From: an uncultured bacterium
GTDB taxonomy: Bacteria; Armatimonadota; HRBIN16
Length of the DNA stretch: 35,684 nt
Reading direction: 5' to 3'
NCBI GenBank assembly: GCA_938027655.1
Contig: CALJAP010000180.1
Span: forward strand, 1-35,684
This document shows, one piece after another, positions 1-6,544 of the stretch; the first letter of the stretch is position 1, and every line of letters begins with the position of its first letter. The notes beneath the pieces were generated by a model. The model made no database searches. It was given only the letters and a program-made list of their open reading frames with translations, and had not been told where the DNA came from. A program made the position numbers and the translations under genes.

Positions 1-10
1 CCGTCCCACG

Positions 11-109
11 ATTGAAATCACAGGCTATGGGGGAGTGCCAATCCGCCTGCCCGGATTGGGGGAAACCTGCGAAGGCAGGTTTGCTTCTTGCATAGCCCAT
101 CATTTCAAT
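11..109. repeat. Structured multi-stem element (three-way-junction fold)
   Basis: Four nested or adjacent perfect inverted repeats can be read by eye. The outer stem is ATTGAAAT (11-18) with ATTTCAAT (102-109). The second stem is GGCTATG (23-29) with CATAGCC (91-97). Two inner hairpins follow: CCAATCCG (38-45) with CGGATTGG (52-59), and AAACCTGC (63-70) with GCAGGTTT (75-82) around a GAAG loop. Together they give a compact branched fold of about 99 nt with no coding potential. It could be a dispersed palindromic repeat (MITE or REP-like) or a structured RNA. I do not recognise a named family. Confidence 0.5.
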
Positions 110-352
110 GGTGGGGGAGTTGTTCATGGTTCGTTTTTTTGAAAAGCCGTCACAAGAGTTTCAGAACACTGCGGGAACTGTGCTGTCGGTTCCACTATAC
201 TACGCACCGGCGAAGCTGTCAAGCATTTTTGCGGGGTGTGGGGGAAAATTTGTGATAAACCTCACCCCCAGCCCCTCTCCTACGAGCAGAGGGGAGCCGC
301 GCATCGAACGCCCCCCACCCCCGACACCTCTCCCGAAGTTCCTTTTGCTAAA
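110..352. other. Intergenic stretch with a CCCCTCT/AGAGGGG hairpin
   Basis: No convincing gene is seen between the structured element and the kinase gene. A hairpin pairs CCCCTCT (272-278) with AGAGGGG (288-294). Its left arm belongs to a ten-base string, AGCCCCTCTC (270-279), that recurs in the hairpin at 2263-2289, so both are probably members of a dispersed hairpin family. The short open frame on the plus strand here has no recognisable protein features. Confidence 0.4.
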
Positions 353-375
353 CGCAGGCTAAAGCCTGCGGCTAC
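353..375. repeat. REP-like palindrome, copy 1
   Basis: This 23-bp sequence contains the palindrome GCAGGCTAAAGCCTGC followed by GGCTAC. The exact reverse complement of all 23 bases occurs at 12322-12344, about 12 kb away. On the minus strand it begins at the TAG stop of the kinase gene (372-374), so the last codon overlaps the repeat. The stem-loop followed by GTTTAGC could also act as a weak terminator for the kinase transcript. Confidence 0.7.
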
Positions 376-1283
376 AGGCTATGGATAGTGATGTCTTTCA
401 GCGCAAGGCGCGCCAGCCCGACTGCTGGCGAAACATCGGGCAGGATAACTTGCGCTTTAGGGTACTCCGCCAGCACCCGCTCGCGCAGAGGGGCGATTAC
501 CCACTCGCCCGCCCGAAATACCCCGCCACCCAGCACCACCGGAAACGCCTCCTCCGGGCTGAACAGCTTCCGCGCCACCACCAGCACGTCATTGCCCAGC
601 GTCTCGCCCGCCTCGCGCAGGATGCGTTGTGCTACCCGGTCGCCTGCATCCGCTGCCCGACTAACACGAACCGCAAAACCCGCCAGCACGTGACGAGGTA
701 GGTTGTCTCGGTAAACCCGTTGGATGATGTCCCATAGATGCTTTAATCCGAAATAGTCCATCATCTCCTCGCGCAAGATAGTGCTTTCGCCACGTCCGTC
801 CGCCGCGCGAATCACCGCGCGCAGAGCGTGCAGTGCGATGTCGGTCGCGCTGCCTTCATCTCCCAGTAGCATTCCCCAGCCGCTGACGACAGCATGTTTT
901 CCCTCTCCACGCCAGCCCACCGTGCTGGAACCCGTGCCCGCTACCACACCGATGCCGTACGGCTCCAGCACACCGCCCGCCGCCAGTACCGCCCGGTGCT
1001 CGTACGCACCTCGCCACTCTGCATTGGGGAACGCCTGCTGGATATAAGTGCGAAGAGAGGGAATATCCGCCAGCATCACCGAGTAAATCCGTACCACTTG
1101 ATTGCAGTCCACTGCTTCTGCAAGCTGAGTCAATACCTCCTCAACAGACCGCTCGCACTCCTCCAGAGACACGAAGTTGAGATTAACACCCCCGCTCCGT
1201 GCGCAAGCGACCACCTCGCCCGCCTCGTTCAAGATAACGCCCTCAGTCTTGCTACCGCCGCCGTCTACCCCCGCGACTAGCAT
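372..1283 (-). CDS. BadF/BadG/BcrA/BcrD-type ATPase, N-acetylglucosamine kinase-like
   Basis: A 303-residue protein of the ASKHA (actin-like ATPase) fold. The N-terminus carries the phosphate-1 motif VAGVDGGGSKTEG. The middle carries GVVAGTGSSTVGW and then GWGMLLGDEGSATDIA, which fit the phosphate-2 region and hinge of the BadF/NagK group. Such proteins usually phosphorylate amino sugars such as N-acetylglucosamine for recycling, although the family also includes activators of 2-hydroxyacyl-CoA dehydratases. No dehydratase gene is nearby, so sugar kinase is favoured by inference. The start at 1283 is chosen because GGAGGTG lies about 8 nt upstream and the ORF extension beyond it runs into the preceding gene. 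The upstream gene stops one base before this ATG, so the two are probably translationally coupled. The stop codon lies inside a dispersed palindrome. Confidence 0.85.
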   Translation of the reverse strand: MLVAGVDGGGSKTEGVILNEAGEVVACARSGGVNLNFVSLEECERSVEEVLTQLAEAVDCNQVVRIYSVMLADIPSLRTYIQQAFPNAEWRGAYEHRAVLAAGGVLEPYGIGVVAGTGSSTVGWRGEGKHAVVSGWGMLLGDEGSATDIALHALRAVIRAADGRGESTILREEMMDYFGLKHLWDIIQRVYRDNLPRHVLAGFAVRVSRAADAGDRVAQRILREAGETLGNDVLVVARKLFSPEEAFPVVLGGGVFRAGEWVIAPLRERVLAEYPKAQVILPDVSPAVGLARLALKDITIHSL

Positions 1284-1284
1284 G

Positions 1285-2052
1285 TCAGTACACCTCCGAC
1301 TGTGGCAGATACGCGCTCCATGGGGAAAGCATCTTGCCCTCGGCATCCCGCTGTACAGCGATTACGCTGGCAGGTACCTCGCCAACATGTCCATCCGCGA
1401 ACAGCATGTTAATCGTATTGCCATGTCGGGTGCGCAGCTGACGATAGTCGTCCCAGCGACCGTTTCTCGAGAAAATAGCCAGCCTCTGCACATACCGCGC
1501 GTCTTTATCGCTCCGGTTGTCCGGCGTGTCAAAACCGATGAACAGAGCCTGCTGCTCGGCGGGAACGTCGGGCAGGGGATGTGTGTTCAACCCATCTAGC
1601 GCGCTGTCCGCGAGCACTGCCAGCTGCGAACCGGCGGCGGGTAGCCTGCCAGGGCGTGCCCCGGATGCGGGTAAGAAGAAGCCGTACGAGACGTGCCGCT
1701 TTTGCTCTGAATCGGGGTCTATATACGGTGGCTCCTGCTTCGCGGGGTCTGCCGGACAGTATAGCCGCTTGGCATCCAGGTACCCCCCGATGAGCATCGG
1801 CCAGGTGACCAGCTTGTTATCCCGCTGCTTGTCGCGGTAATACGCCAGAGGGAGGGTTTCGTCCCAGTCCAGCATGTACGTGCGCAGCGCGCTGGACATT
1901 TCGCGCATGTTGCTCAGGCAGCTGGCGTTCAGCGACCGCCGACGCAGGTCTAAATAGCCCGGCACCAGCACCGCCAGCACTGCCAGCGCAATGCCTATCA
2001 CCCATAATCGTTCCCGAAAGGTTGGACCCTGTTTCCGCTGTTCTTCCTCCAA
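1285..2052 (-). CDS. Prepilin-like (type II secretion/DUF1559-like) protein with H-x-DG motif
   Basis: A 255-residue protein with one N-terminal hydrophobic helix (about residues 14-30: LWVIGIALAVLAVLVPGY). It is followed by the pseudopilin-like segment LNASCLSNMREMSSALRTY. The C-terminal part has RHGNTINMLFADGHVG, the H-G-N...ADGH motif of the prepilin-like proteins abundant in Armatimonadota and Planctomycetota. It is expected to be membrane-anchored and exposed outside the cytoplasmic membrane. Its ligand is unknown. The start is a TTG at 2050-2052, supported by a strong AAGGAGGT about six bases upstream; no ATG fits. It lies directly upstream of the kinase gene (1-base gap), so both are likely on one transcript. 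A TATACT -10-like hexamer is present at 2172-2177 on the minus strand, without a clear -35. Confidence 0.75.
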   Translation of the reverse strand: MEEEQRKQGPTFRERLWVIGIALAVLAVLVPGYLDLRRRSLNASCLSNMREMSSALRTYMLDWDETLPLAYYRDKQRDNKLVTWPMLIGGYLDAKRLYCPADPAKQEPPYIDPDSEQKRHVSYGFFLPASGARPGRLPAAGSQLAVLADSALDGLNTHPLPDVPAEQQALFIGFDTPDNRSDKDARYVQRLAIFSRNGRWDDYRQLRTRHGNTINMLFADGHVGEVPASVIAVQRDAEGKMLSPWSAYLPQSEVY

Positions 2053-2262
2053 GTGATACCTCCTTACTGAAGGCTATGGCTTATCATGAACCTCTCAATC
2101 GGTTGTCGCCCACAGTGCAGAGATGGGCTGTGCCCATAACCCCTCGCCGAACGGTAGCGACCGCTCACCCCAGTATAATACGATGCCGCGCACGAAACGG
2201 TTGCCCGCTGCCTTTTGCAGACTCTGTGGTGGATTTTCCACCGGTAACGCAAACCTGTGTGA

Positions 2263-2289
2263 AGCCCCTCTCTCGCGCGGAGAGGGGCT
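2263..2289. repeat. Perfect 10-bp stem hairpin between korB and the prepilin-like gene
   Basis: AGCCCCTCTC (2263-2272) pairs with GAGAGGGGCT (2280-2289) around a 7-nt loop. A T7 run follows on the plus strand, six bases away. No plus-strand gene ends here, and the minus-strand side (downstream of korB) has no T-run. It is therefore better described as a dispersed hairpin sharing its left arm with 270-279 than as a clear terminator. It may still stabilise the 3' end of korB mRNA. A second small hairpin, GGTGGA/TCCACC, lies at 2228-2242. Confidence 0.5.
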
Positions 2290-2313
2290 GAAAGGTTTTT
2301 TTGTCTTGGACGC

Positions 2314-3195
2314 CTACTGATACCTCTTGAACAGCTGTTCCACGCTGGAGTTCTCGGTGTATGCCTGCTGTTTGATCGTCGCTACCTGTTCGTCCAACGT
2401 AGGGCGGTCTACCCGATACAGGATGCCAATAGGAAACACGCCGTCCTCTTCTGCCAGGCGCAGCGCGGCGAACTTGTCCGTGGGGTCGTGTGTATCGGGT
2501 ATCTCGGTCACCTTGCCTTTGTAGTAGTCGTAGGTTTGTACCTTGTTGAAAGTGACGCAAGGGCTGAATACGTCCACCAGTGCAAAGCCGGGGTGCCTGA
2601 TTGCTTCGGCGATAATCTTCGCCAGCTGGTTGGGCATGCTGGAGTAACCGCGCGCCACAAAGGTAGCCCCTGATACAATGGCGATTTGCAGCGGGTTCAG
2701 GGAACCCTCTATGTTGCCGAAGGGGGTGGTTTTTGTTTGAAACCCGATGGAACTGGTGGGTGAGGTTTGTCCCTTCGTCAAGCCGTAAATCTGGTTGTTC
2801 ATCACGATGTAGGTGATGTCGATATTGCGCCGCGCGGCGTGTGGGAAGTGTCCTAACCCGATGGAATAGCCATCGCCGTCGCCTCCTACGCCGATAACCG
2901 TCAGGTCTGGACGAGCCAGCTTGATGCCTGTCGCTACAGGCAGCACGCGCCCGTGCACGCCGTGAAAGCCGTATGTTACCACGAAGCCCGGCAGTCGGCT
3001 GGAACATCCAATGCCGGATACCAGTACCGTCTTGTCGGGATCCAGGTTCAGCTGGCTCATCGCTTTGAACAGCGCGTTCAATACGCCGTAGTCGCCGCAG
3101 CCGGGGCACCAAATGGGTTCCAGGTCGCTTTTGTAGTCCTTCGGCTGTCGCTGAACAGGCTGGGTTTCTATGCCCAGAGTCTGGATTTCTGCCAT
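2314..3195 (-). CDS. korB: 2-oxoacid:ferredoxin oxidoreductase, beta subunit
   Basis: A 293-residue TPP-binding subunit of the 2-oxoglutarate/2-oxoacid ferredoxin oxidoreductase family. With the alpha subunit it oxidatively decarboxylates a 2-oxoacid to acyl-CoA with reduction of ferredoxin, or runs in reverse for carboxylation. Visible features are WCPGCGDYGVLNAL near the N-terminus (Fe-S cysteines and TPP contact), GIGCSSRLPGF, the GDGDGYSIG...MNNQIYGLTKGQ TPP/Mg site, and a later cysteine in SPCVTFN. The start at 3195 (MAEIQTL) has GGAGGA about 8 nt upstream. The longer ORF would begin inside the end of korA. It follows korA after 16 bases, so the pair is one operon. Exact substrate (2-oxoglutarate or another 2-oxoacid) cannot be set from sequence alone. 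Confidence 0.93.
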   Translation of the reverse strand: MAEIQTLGIETQPVQRQPKDYKSDLEPIWCPGCGDYGVLNALFKAMSQLNLDPDKTVLVSGIGCSSRLPGFVVTYGFHGVHGRVLPVATGIKLARPDLTVIGVGGDGDGYSIGLGHFPHAARRNIDITYIVMNNQIYGLTKGQTSPTSSIGFQTKTTPFGNIEGSLNPLQIAIVSGATFVARGYSSMPNQLAKIIAEAIRHPGFALVDVFSPCVTFNKVQTYDYYKGKVTEIPDTHDPTDKFAALRLAEEDGVFPIGILYRVDRPTLDEQVATIKQQAYTENSSVEQLFKRYQ

Positions 3196-3211
3196 CTTGC
3201 TTCCTCCTGCC

Positions 3212-4951
3212 TCACATCCGGGCAACGCGGATGATTTGCTCTTTTATCTCTTCGGGGTCAAACGGCAACCCTGTGTCCTTCGCGTAGGAGACAGGGTGGA
3301 CGTTCGTTTGCGAGCGTAGATACGCGGCAAACTCGCCGGTGAAGTTTCTCTCCGGCACCAGCACCTTCTTCACCTTGCTGGCGAACTCTTCTATCATCTT
3401 TACCGGCAAGGGCATCAGCATCTTGGGGTAGAGCGCGGCAGCTCTGACGCCTTCCCGCTCTGCGAGTTGCATCGCCTCACGAATAACGCCCTCGGACGAC
3501 CCCCAGCCGATGATGCCTACCTCTGCACCTTCGGGTTCGCCCCAGATGCGCACAAACTGTTCCGCGTAGTGCTCACCCAGATGCTGCAACTTGCGGAACC
3601 GCTTGCTCTTCATCGCCTGCAGGTTTTCGGGCGTGTAGGTGGGGTCGCTGAACTCGTTATGCTCGATGCCGGTAGCGGTATAGGCTAAACCGGGCATACC
3701 CGGTATCGCCATCGGAGAGATGCCCGTCTCGGTAATAGCGTAACGAGCATACTCGCCGTTAGTGCCCGCTTCAGGGGTAATGCGCTCCCAGCGAGGCACC
3801 AGCGCTAAATCGGGCTTAGGGATAGTGCACCGGCGATGCGCCAGCGACTGGTCAGAAAGCACAATCACCGGCAGCTGGTACCGCTCGGCGATGTTCAGGG
3901 CGTGCTGTATCAGGTAGAAGCAATCTTCCACGCTGGTAGGCGCCATTACCACACGCGGTGATTCGTTGTGCACGCCGTAGAGGGCGATGTTCAGGTCGCC
4001 CTGGGAGGTCTTGGTGGGCAATCCGGTGCTTGCTCCACCGCGCTGTACATCCACGATGACCGCCGGAATCTCCGCTTGCGCCGCCAGGTTGATTTGCTCC
4101 ACCATCAACGAGAGCCCGGGACCGGATGTGGCGGTCATCGCCCGTTTGCCCGCATACGCCGCGCCCAGCACCATGCCCAGCGCCGCGATTTCGTCTTCCG
4201 CCTGCACCACTACCCCCCCGAAGCGCGGCAACACCGGCGCAAGAGCCTCCATGATGTCGGTGGCGGGGGTGATGGGATAGCCTGCATAGAAGCCCAAACC
4301 GCCGTGTAACGCTCCAAGCGCCATCGCTTCGTTACCGTTGATAATCAGGCGGTTGGGATTGACCTCTTCTATTCCGCCGAGCAAAGGCTGGAGGCACTCC
4401 GTATACTGCGAGACGTAGTTGTAGCCTGCATGAAGCGCCTGATAGTTCTTCTGCACGACCTCCTCGCCCTTGCGCTTAAAGGTCTGCTCGGCAATTTGTT
4501 CTCCCGCTTCCACCGGCGCGCCGACATAGCGCAGCAGAGCCCCCAGCGCTACCACGTTCTTGGTCAACACCGAGCCGATCTCTTTCTTGGCTATTGTGCC
4601 GATGGGGATAGGGATGACGCAGGTATCGGGTAGTTCGGGGACGGACACGCTGTCGCTGTCGTAAATCAGTGTGCCACCCGCACGCAGCGAGCCGATATTA
4701 TCGCGGTAGCCCTCTTCATTGAGCGCAACGAAAACGTCTACGCGACTGCCGTAGGAAAGAAGTACGTGGTCTGCGACACGTACCTGGTACAGGACGGTGC
4801 CCCCTTTGATTTCTGCAGGATAGGTGCGGAAGGTGTATACCTCATAGCCCAGCCTGGCCAGTGCTGTCGTCAGCATTTCGCCCAGGCTCAACACCCCTTC
4901 GCCGGACTCTCCCGCAAGGCGCACCACAAAGTCTGTCCGCGAGCCTTCCAT
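3212..4951 (-). CDS. korA: 2-oxoacid:ferredoxin oxidoreductase, fused gamma-alpha subunit
   Basis: A 579-residue protein joining a gamma domain (about residues 1-190, beginning VVRLAGESGEGVLSLGEML) to the alpha domain (about 200-579). The alpha domain carries FYAGYPITPATDIMEAL with the YPITP motif, then QAEDEIAALGMVLGAAYAG and TATSGPGLSLM. The alpha subunit binds the 2-oxoacid/CoA side, and the gamma domain is the usual partner in two-subunit KorAB enzymes. The start at 4951 (MEGSRTDF) is preceded by AAGGGGTGG. The upstream in-frame extension of 45 residues is unlike the family and overlaps the promoter. A perfect TATAAT at 5075-5080 (minus) and an inverted repeat at 5043-5060 lie in the leader. 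Product confidence is high; substrate is less certain. Confidence 0.93.
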   Translation of the reverse strand: MEGSRTDFVVRLAGESGEGVLSLGEMLTTALARLGYEVYTFRTYPAEIKGGTVLYQVRVADHVLLSYGSRVDVFVALNEEGYRDNIGSLRAGGTLIYDSDSVSVPELPDTCVIPIPIGTIAKKEIGSVLTKNVVALGALLRYVGAPVEAGEQIAEQTFKRKGEEVVQKNYQALHAGYNYVSQYTECLQPLLGGIEEVNPNRLIINGNEAMALGALHGGLGFYAGYPITPATDIMEALAPVLPRFGGVVVQAEDEIAALGMVLGAAYAGKRAMTATSGPGLSLMVEQINLAAQAEIPAVIVDVQRGGASTGLPTKTSQGDLNIALYGVHNESPRVVMAPTSVEDCFYLIQHALNIAERYQLPVIVLSDQSLAHRRCTIPKPDLALVPRWERITPEAGTNGEYARYAITETGISPMAIPGMPGLAYTATGIEHNEFSDPTYTPENLQAMKSKRFRKLQHLGEHYAEQFVRIWGEPEGAEVGIIGWGSSEGVIREAMQLAEREGVRAAALYPKMLMPLPVKMIEEFASKVKKVLVPERNFTGEFAAYLRSQTNVHPVSYAKDTGLPFDPEEIKEQIIRVARM

Positions 4952-5042
4952 CGATTCCACCCCTTCGTGTTGTTGCAGTGCGACATCGCACCTGTGCCTT
5001 TCATTATTCTGTAGCCGTGCGGGTCGCACGAACTTGGCTATA

Positions 5043-5060
5043 CAAAAGATTACTCTTTTG
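5043..5060. promoter_or_regulatory. Inverted repeat in the korA leader, possible operator
   Basis: CAAAAGA (5043-5049) and TCTTTTG (5054-5060) are perfect 7-bp arms around TTAC. On the minus strand the repeat sits just downstream of the expected korA transcription start, a typical place for a repressor site. Seen directly; the operator role is inferred. Confidence 0.4.
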
Positions 5061-5074
5061 CTACACCTCGAAAT

Positions 5075-5080
5075 ATTATA
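5075..5080 (-). promoter_or_regulatory. korAB promoter, -10 element
   Basis: A perfect TATAAT on the minus strand in an AT-rich stretch, about 125 nt before the korA ATG. No good TTGACA-like -35 is found at 16-18 nt, so either activation or a weak -35 is implied. It is the only strong -10 match between korA and the divergent riboswitch promoter. Confidence 0.5.
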
Positions 5081-5306
5081 CCTCAATAATTAACTTTTTG
5101 CTCCGATTATCAATACATCTGTCCCCTCGCGGGGGCAAGTGGTCCGTTAAGCTTCGCCTGCGGCGGGCGACGTTTCCACTGAGCGGTTCTCCTCTCATTC
5201 TGGACGTTAGCGGCGAGAGAAGGGGGCTCCCCTGCTGGGCCAATCCTTCACGATAGCGCATTTGCAGCAGAGCAGCTGAGTCTTGCAACTTTTTCACCGC
5301 TTTGCA
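5081..5306. other. Divergent intergenic region between korA and the fluoride-riboswitch operon
   Basis: About 225 bp between two divergent promoters. It holds GC-rich imperfect hairpins, for example CCCCTCGCGGGGG near 5125-5137, and no credible coding frame. I see no further recognisable signal in it. Confidence 0.35.
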
Positions 5307-5315
5307 TGGTATAAT
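5283..5315 (+). promoter_or_regulatory. Extended -10 promoter of the riboswitch operon
   Basis: TGGTATAAT at 5307-5315 combines a perfect TATAAT with the upstream TG of an extended -10 element. A TTGCAA at 5283-5288 is 21 nt away, too far for a standard -35, so the extended -10 probably carries recognition. Transcription would start near 5322, about 15 nt before the aptamer. Confidence 0.7.
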
Positions 5316-5337
5316 GGAAATAGCAAACAATCGCAAA

Positions 5338-5405
5338 GGCGATGGAGGTCCGCCTGCCCTTCGCTAGAGGGGCGAACCGCCCGAAGGAGGCTAATGGCTC
5401 CTGTT
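5338..5405 (+). promoter_or_regulatory. Fluoride riboswitch (crcB motif) aptamer
   Basis: The sequence matches the crcB/fluoride architecture. Stem P1 is GGCG (5338-5341) with CGCC (5351-5354), closing the loop AUGGAGGUC. A linker with an extra hairpin (GCCCTT with AGGGGC) follows. Next comes a short stem, GCC (5379-5381) with GGC (5389-5391), and then the conserved-type tail CUAAUGGCUCCU. The loop GGAG can pair with tail CUCC (5398-5401) to give the long-range pseudoknot of this class. The Pseudomonas-type aptamer has the same spacing: GAUG, six bases, then the closing P1 strand, with a GCUGAUG-type 3' segment. The tail reads CCUGU instead of the more usual CCUAC, and the inner stem is short. 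Fluoride binding with Mg2+ would stabilise the pseudoknot and allow read-through of the overlapping terminator. Confidence 0.85.
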
Positions 5406-5428
5406 CGGATGAACAGTGAGCCGTTTTT
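5396..5428 (+). terminator. Intrinsic terminator, riboswitch expression platform
   Basis: GGCTCCTGTTC (5396-5406) pairs with GAACAG-T-GAGCC (5411-5422): eleven base pairs with one bulged T and a GGAT loop, followed by G and T5 (5424-5428). Its 5' arm contains the pseudoknot strand CTCC of the aptamer, so pseudoknot and terminator are mutually exclusive. This is the textbook layout of a switch that turns transcription on when ligand is bound. The first gene begins 20 nt downstream. Confidence 0.88.
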
Positions 5429-5448
5429 GCGTTTATAGGGGTTCAACC

Positions 5449-6081
5449 ATGCATCTGCCGGAGATAGCGCTGGAAGAGGCACTGCAGGAAGGCGAATGCG
5501 CTCTGTGCTGGCTGGCGCAGAAGCAACTGTTGCGTCGAGTGGATACGCTCTTTGCCGAACATGTCAACGATCCGCAGTGGCGACAGTTGCTGCGGGAAGG
5601 CAAAGGTTTCTGTGCCTATCACGCCCACCTGGTGCTATCCCGAGCAGATGTGCTTTCTCTATCGATTATCGCTGAAGACCTGTTAACGCATATCTCGATA
5701 ACTGCTTCAACGAAACGGGCACGCAGCGCGTGGCATTGCCAGTTGTGCGAGGCGCAGGCGCATGACATGGAGCAAATGGCGAAGCTGCTGGCACAACTGC
5801 TACGTCAGGCGGAATGGCGCGTACGCTACGAGGCAGGCAAAGGGCTTTGTCTGCCCCACCTGCGACAGGTGCTCATGAATGCCTGCCCGGAGGTGCAGAC
5901 CTGGCTCACCGCCAACGAGAGCCAGCGATGGCAAGCCCTGCGCAAGCAGCTGCAGGAGGTTATTCGCAAGCACGACTACCGCTTCCAGCATGAGCCGTGG
6001 GGCGAGGAGATAGGCAGCTGGCGACGGGCGATGCACAAGCTCTACGGCGTCTTTGCTGAGGAGGTTCACAATGAACGATAG
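5449..6081 (+). CDS. DUF6062 family protein, zinc-ribbon-like
   Basis: A 210-residue cytoplasmic protein that I assign to DUF6062 from its internal pattern. It has two similar halves, each with a C-x2-C and a C-x2-H pair: GECALCWL and GFCAYHAHL in the first, WHCQLCEAQAH and GLCLPHLRQVL in the second. The residues suggest two metal (zinc) sites. The segment EHVNDPQWRQLLREGKGFCAYH is typical of the family. No biochemical function is established that I know of. The start at 5449 (MHLPEIAL) has AGGGGTT upstream and lies just after the riboswitch terminator; an earlier in-frame ATG at 5416 falls inside the terminator and is rejected. It is the first gene of the fluoride-switched operon. Its last 11 bases overlap the next gene. 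Confidence 0.75.
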   Translation: MHLPEIALEEALQEGECALCWLAQKQLLRRVDTLFAEHVNDPQWRQLLREGKGFCAYHAHLVLSRADVLSLSIIAEDLLTHISITASTKRARSAWHCQLCEAQAHDMEQMAKLLAQLLRQAEWRVRYEAGKGLCLPHLRQVLMNACPEVQTWLTANESQRWQALRKQLQEVIRKHDYRFQHEPWGEEIGSWRRAMHKLYGVFAEEVHNER

Positions 6082-6526
6082 CCACCGAAGACACCTGTTC
6101 GCGCTACTGGTGCAGATGGAAGATACGGTCAGCCGTATCACTCAGGCAGGCTGGATGGGCATTTCGCCGTCCGGTGGGGGACAGCGATTGACCCCTTTGC
6201 CCCCCTCACAATGGCGGATGCTTCAAGAAGCTCTGGAAAGACTGGTGGACAGCTACCACGATGCGCTCAACCGCCTGGTGCCTGAACTGACGCAGCAACA
6301 CGAGCAGCCAGAACCCATTGAAACCACTTACTACTGGCTACGGCTGCTGCTGGGTAGCCTGCACGACTCGCTCCTGCCTGAGCTGGACCCCGAACGGTTT
6401 GAGAAGCGGTACGGCAGTCTGAGTGAGGAGGAACGGGAGTCGCTACGTCGGTTACAACGCACCATCGAGCGCGAGCTGAAACATGTGCAGGACATCGCGC
6501 AGATGCACTTTCTGCCAAAACGATAA
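6071..6526 (+). CDS. Hypothetical protein in the fluoride-riboswitch operon
   Basis: A 151-residue hydrophilic protein with no signal peptide, membrane segment or family that I recognise. It is predicted mostly helical. The C-terminal third (SEEERESLRRLQRTIERELKHVQ split by few turns) is rich in Glu, Arg and Leu and could form a coiled coil. The start at 6071 (MNDSHRRH) has GAGGAGG seven bases upstream, inside the end of the DUF6062 gene, and the two genes overlap by 11 bases, so they are likely translationally coupled and may act together. It is followed by the antiporter gene after 18 bases. Confidence 0.65.
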   Translation: MNDSHRRHLFALLVQMEDTVSRITQAGWMGISPSGGGQRLTPLPPSQWRMLQEALERLVDSYHDALNRLVPELTQQHEQPEPIETTYYWLRLLLGSLHDSLLPELDPERFEKRYGSLSEEERESLRRLQRTIERELKHVQDIAQMHFLPKR

Positions 6527-6544
6527 GGAGGTTTCCACAGAAGA

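Noticed and set aside
108-362. 84-codon plus-strand frame near the window start
   Set aside because: It starts in the structured element, runs through hairpin repeats and ends in the dispersed palindrome; Pro/Ser-rich repeat translation only.
2263-2306. Hairpin plus T-run as an intrinsic terminator of korB
   Set aside because: The T-run is on the wrong side for korB (minus strand), and no plus-strand gene precedes it.
5416-5448. Upstream in-frame ATG (11 residues earlier) as the DUF6062 start
   Set aside because: It lies within the terminator hairpin of the riboswitch; the ATG at 5449 has AGGGGTT upstream and fits the family N-terminus.
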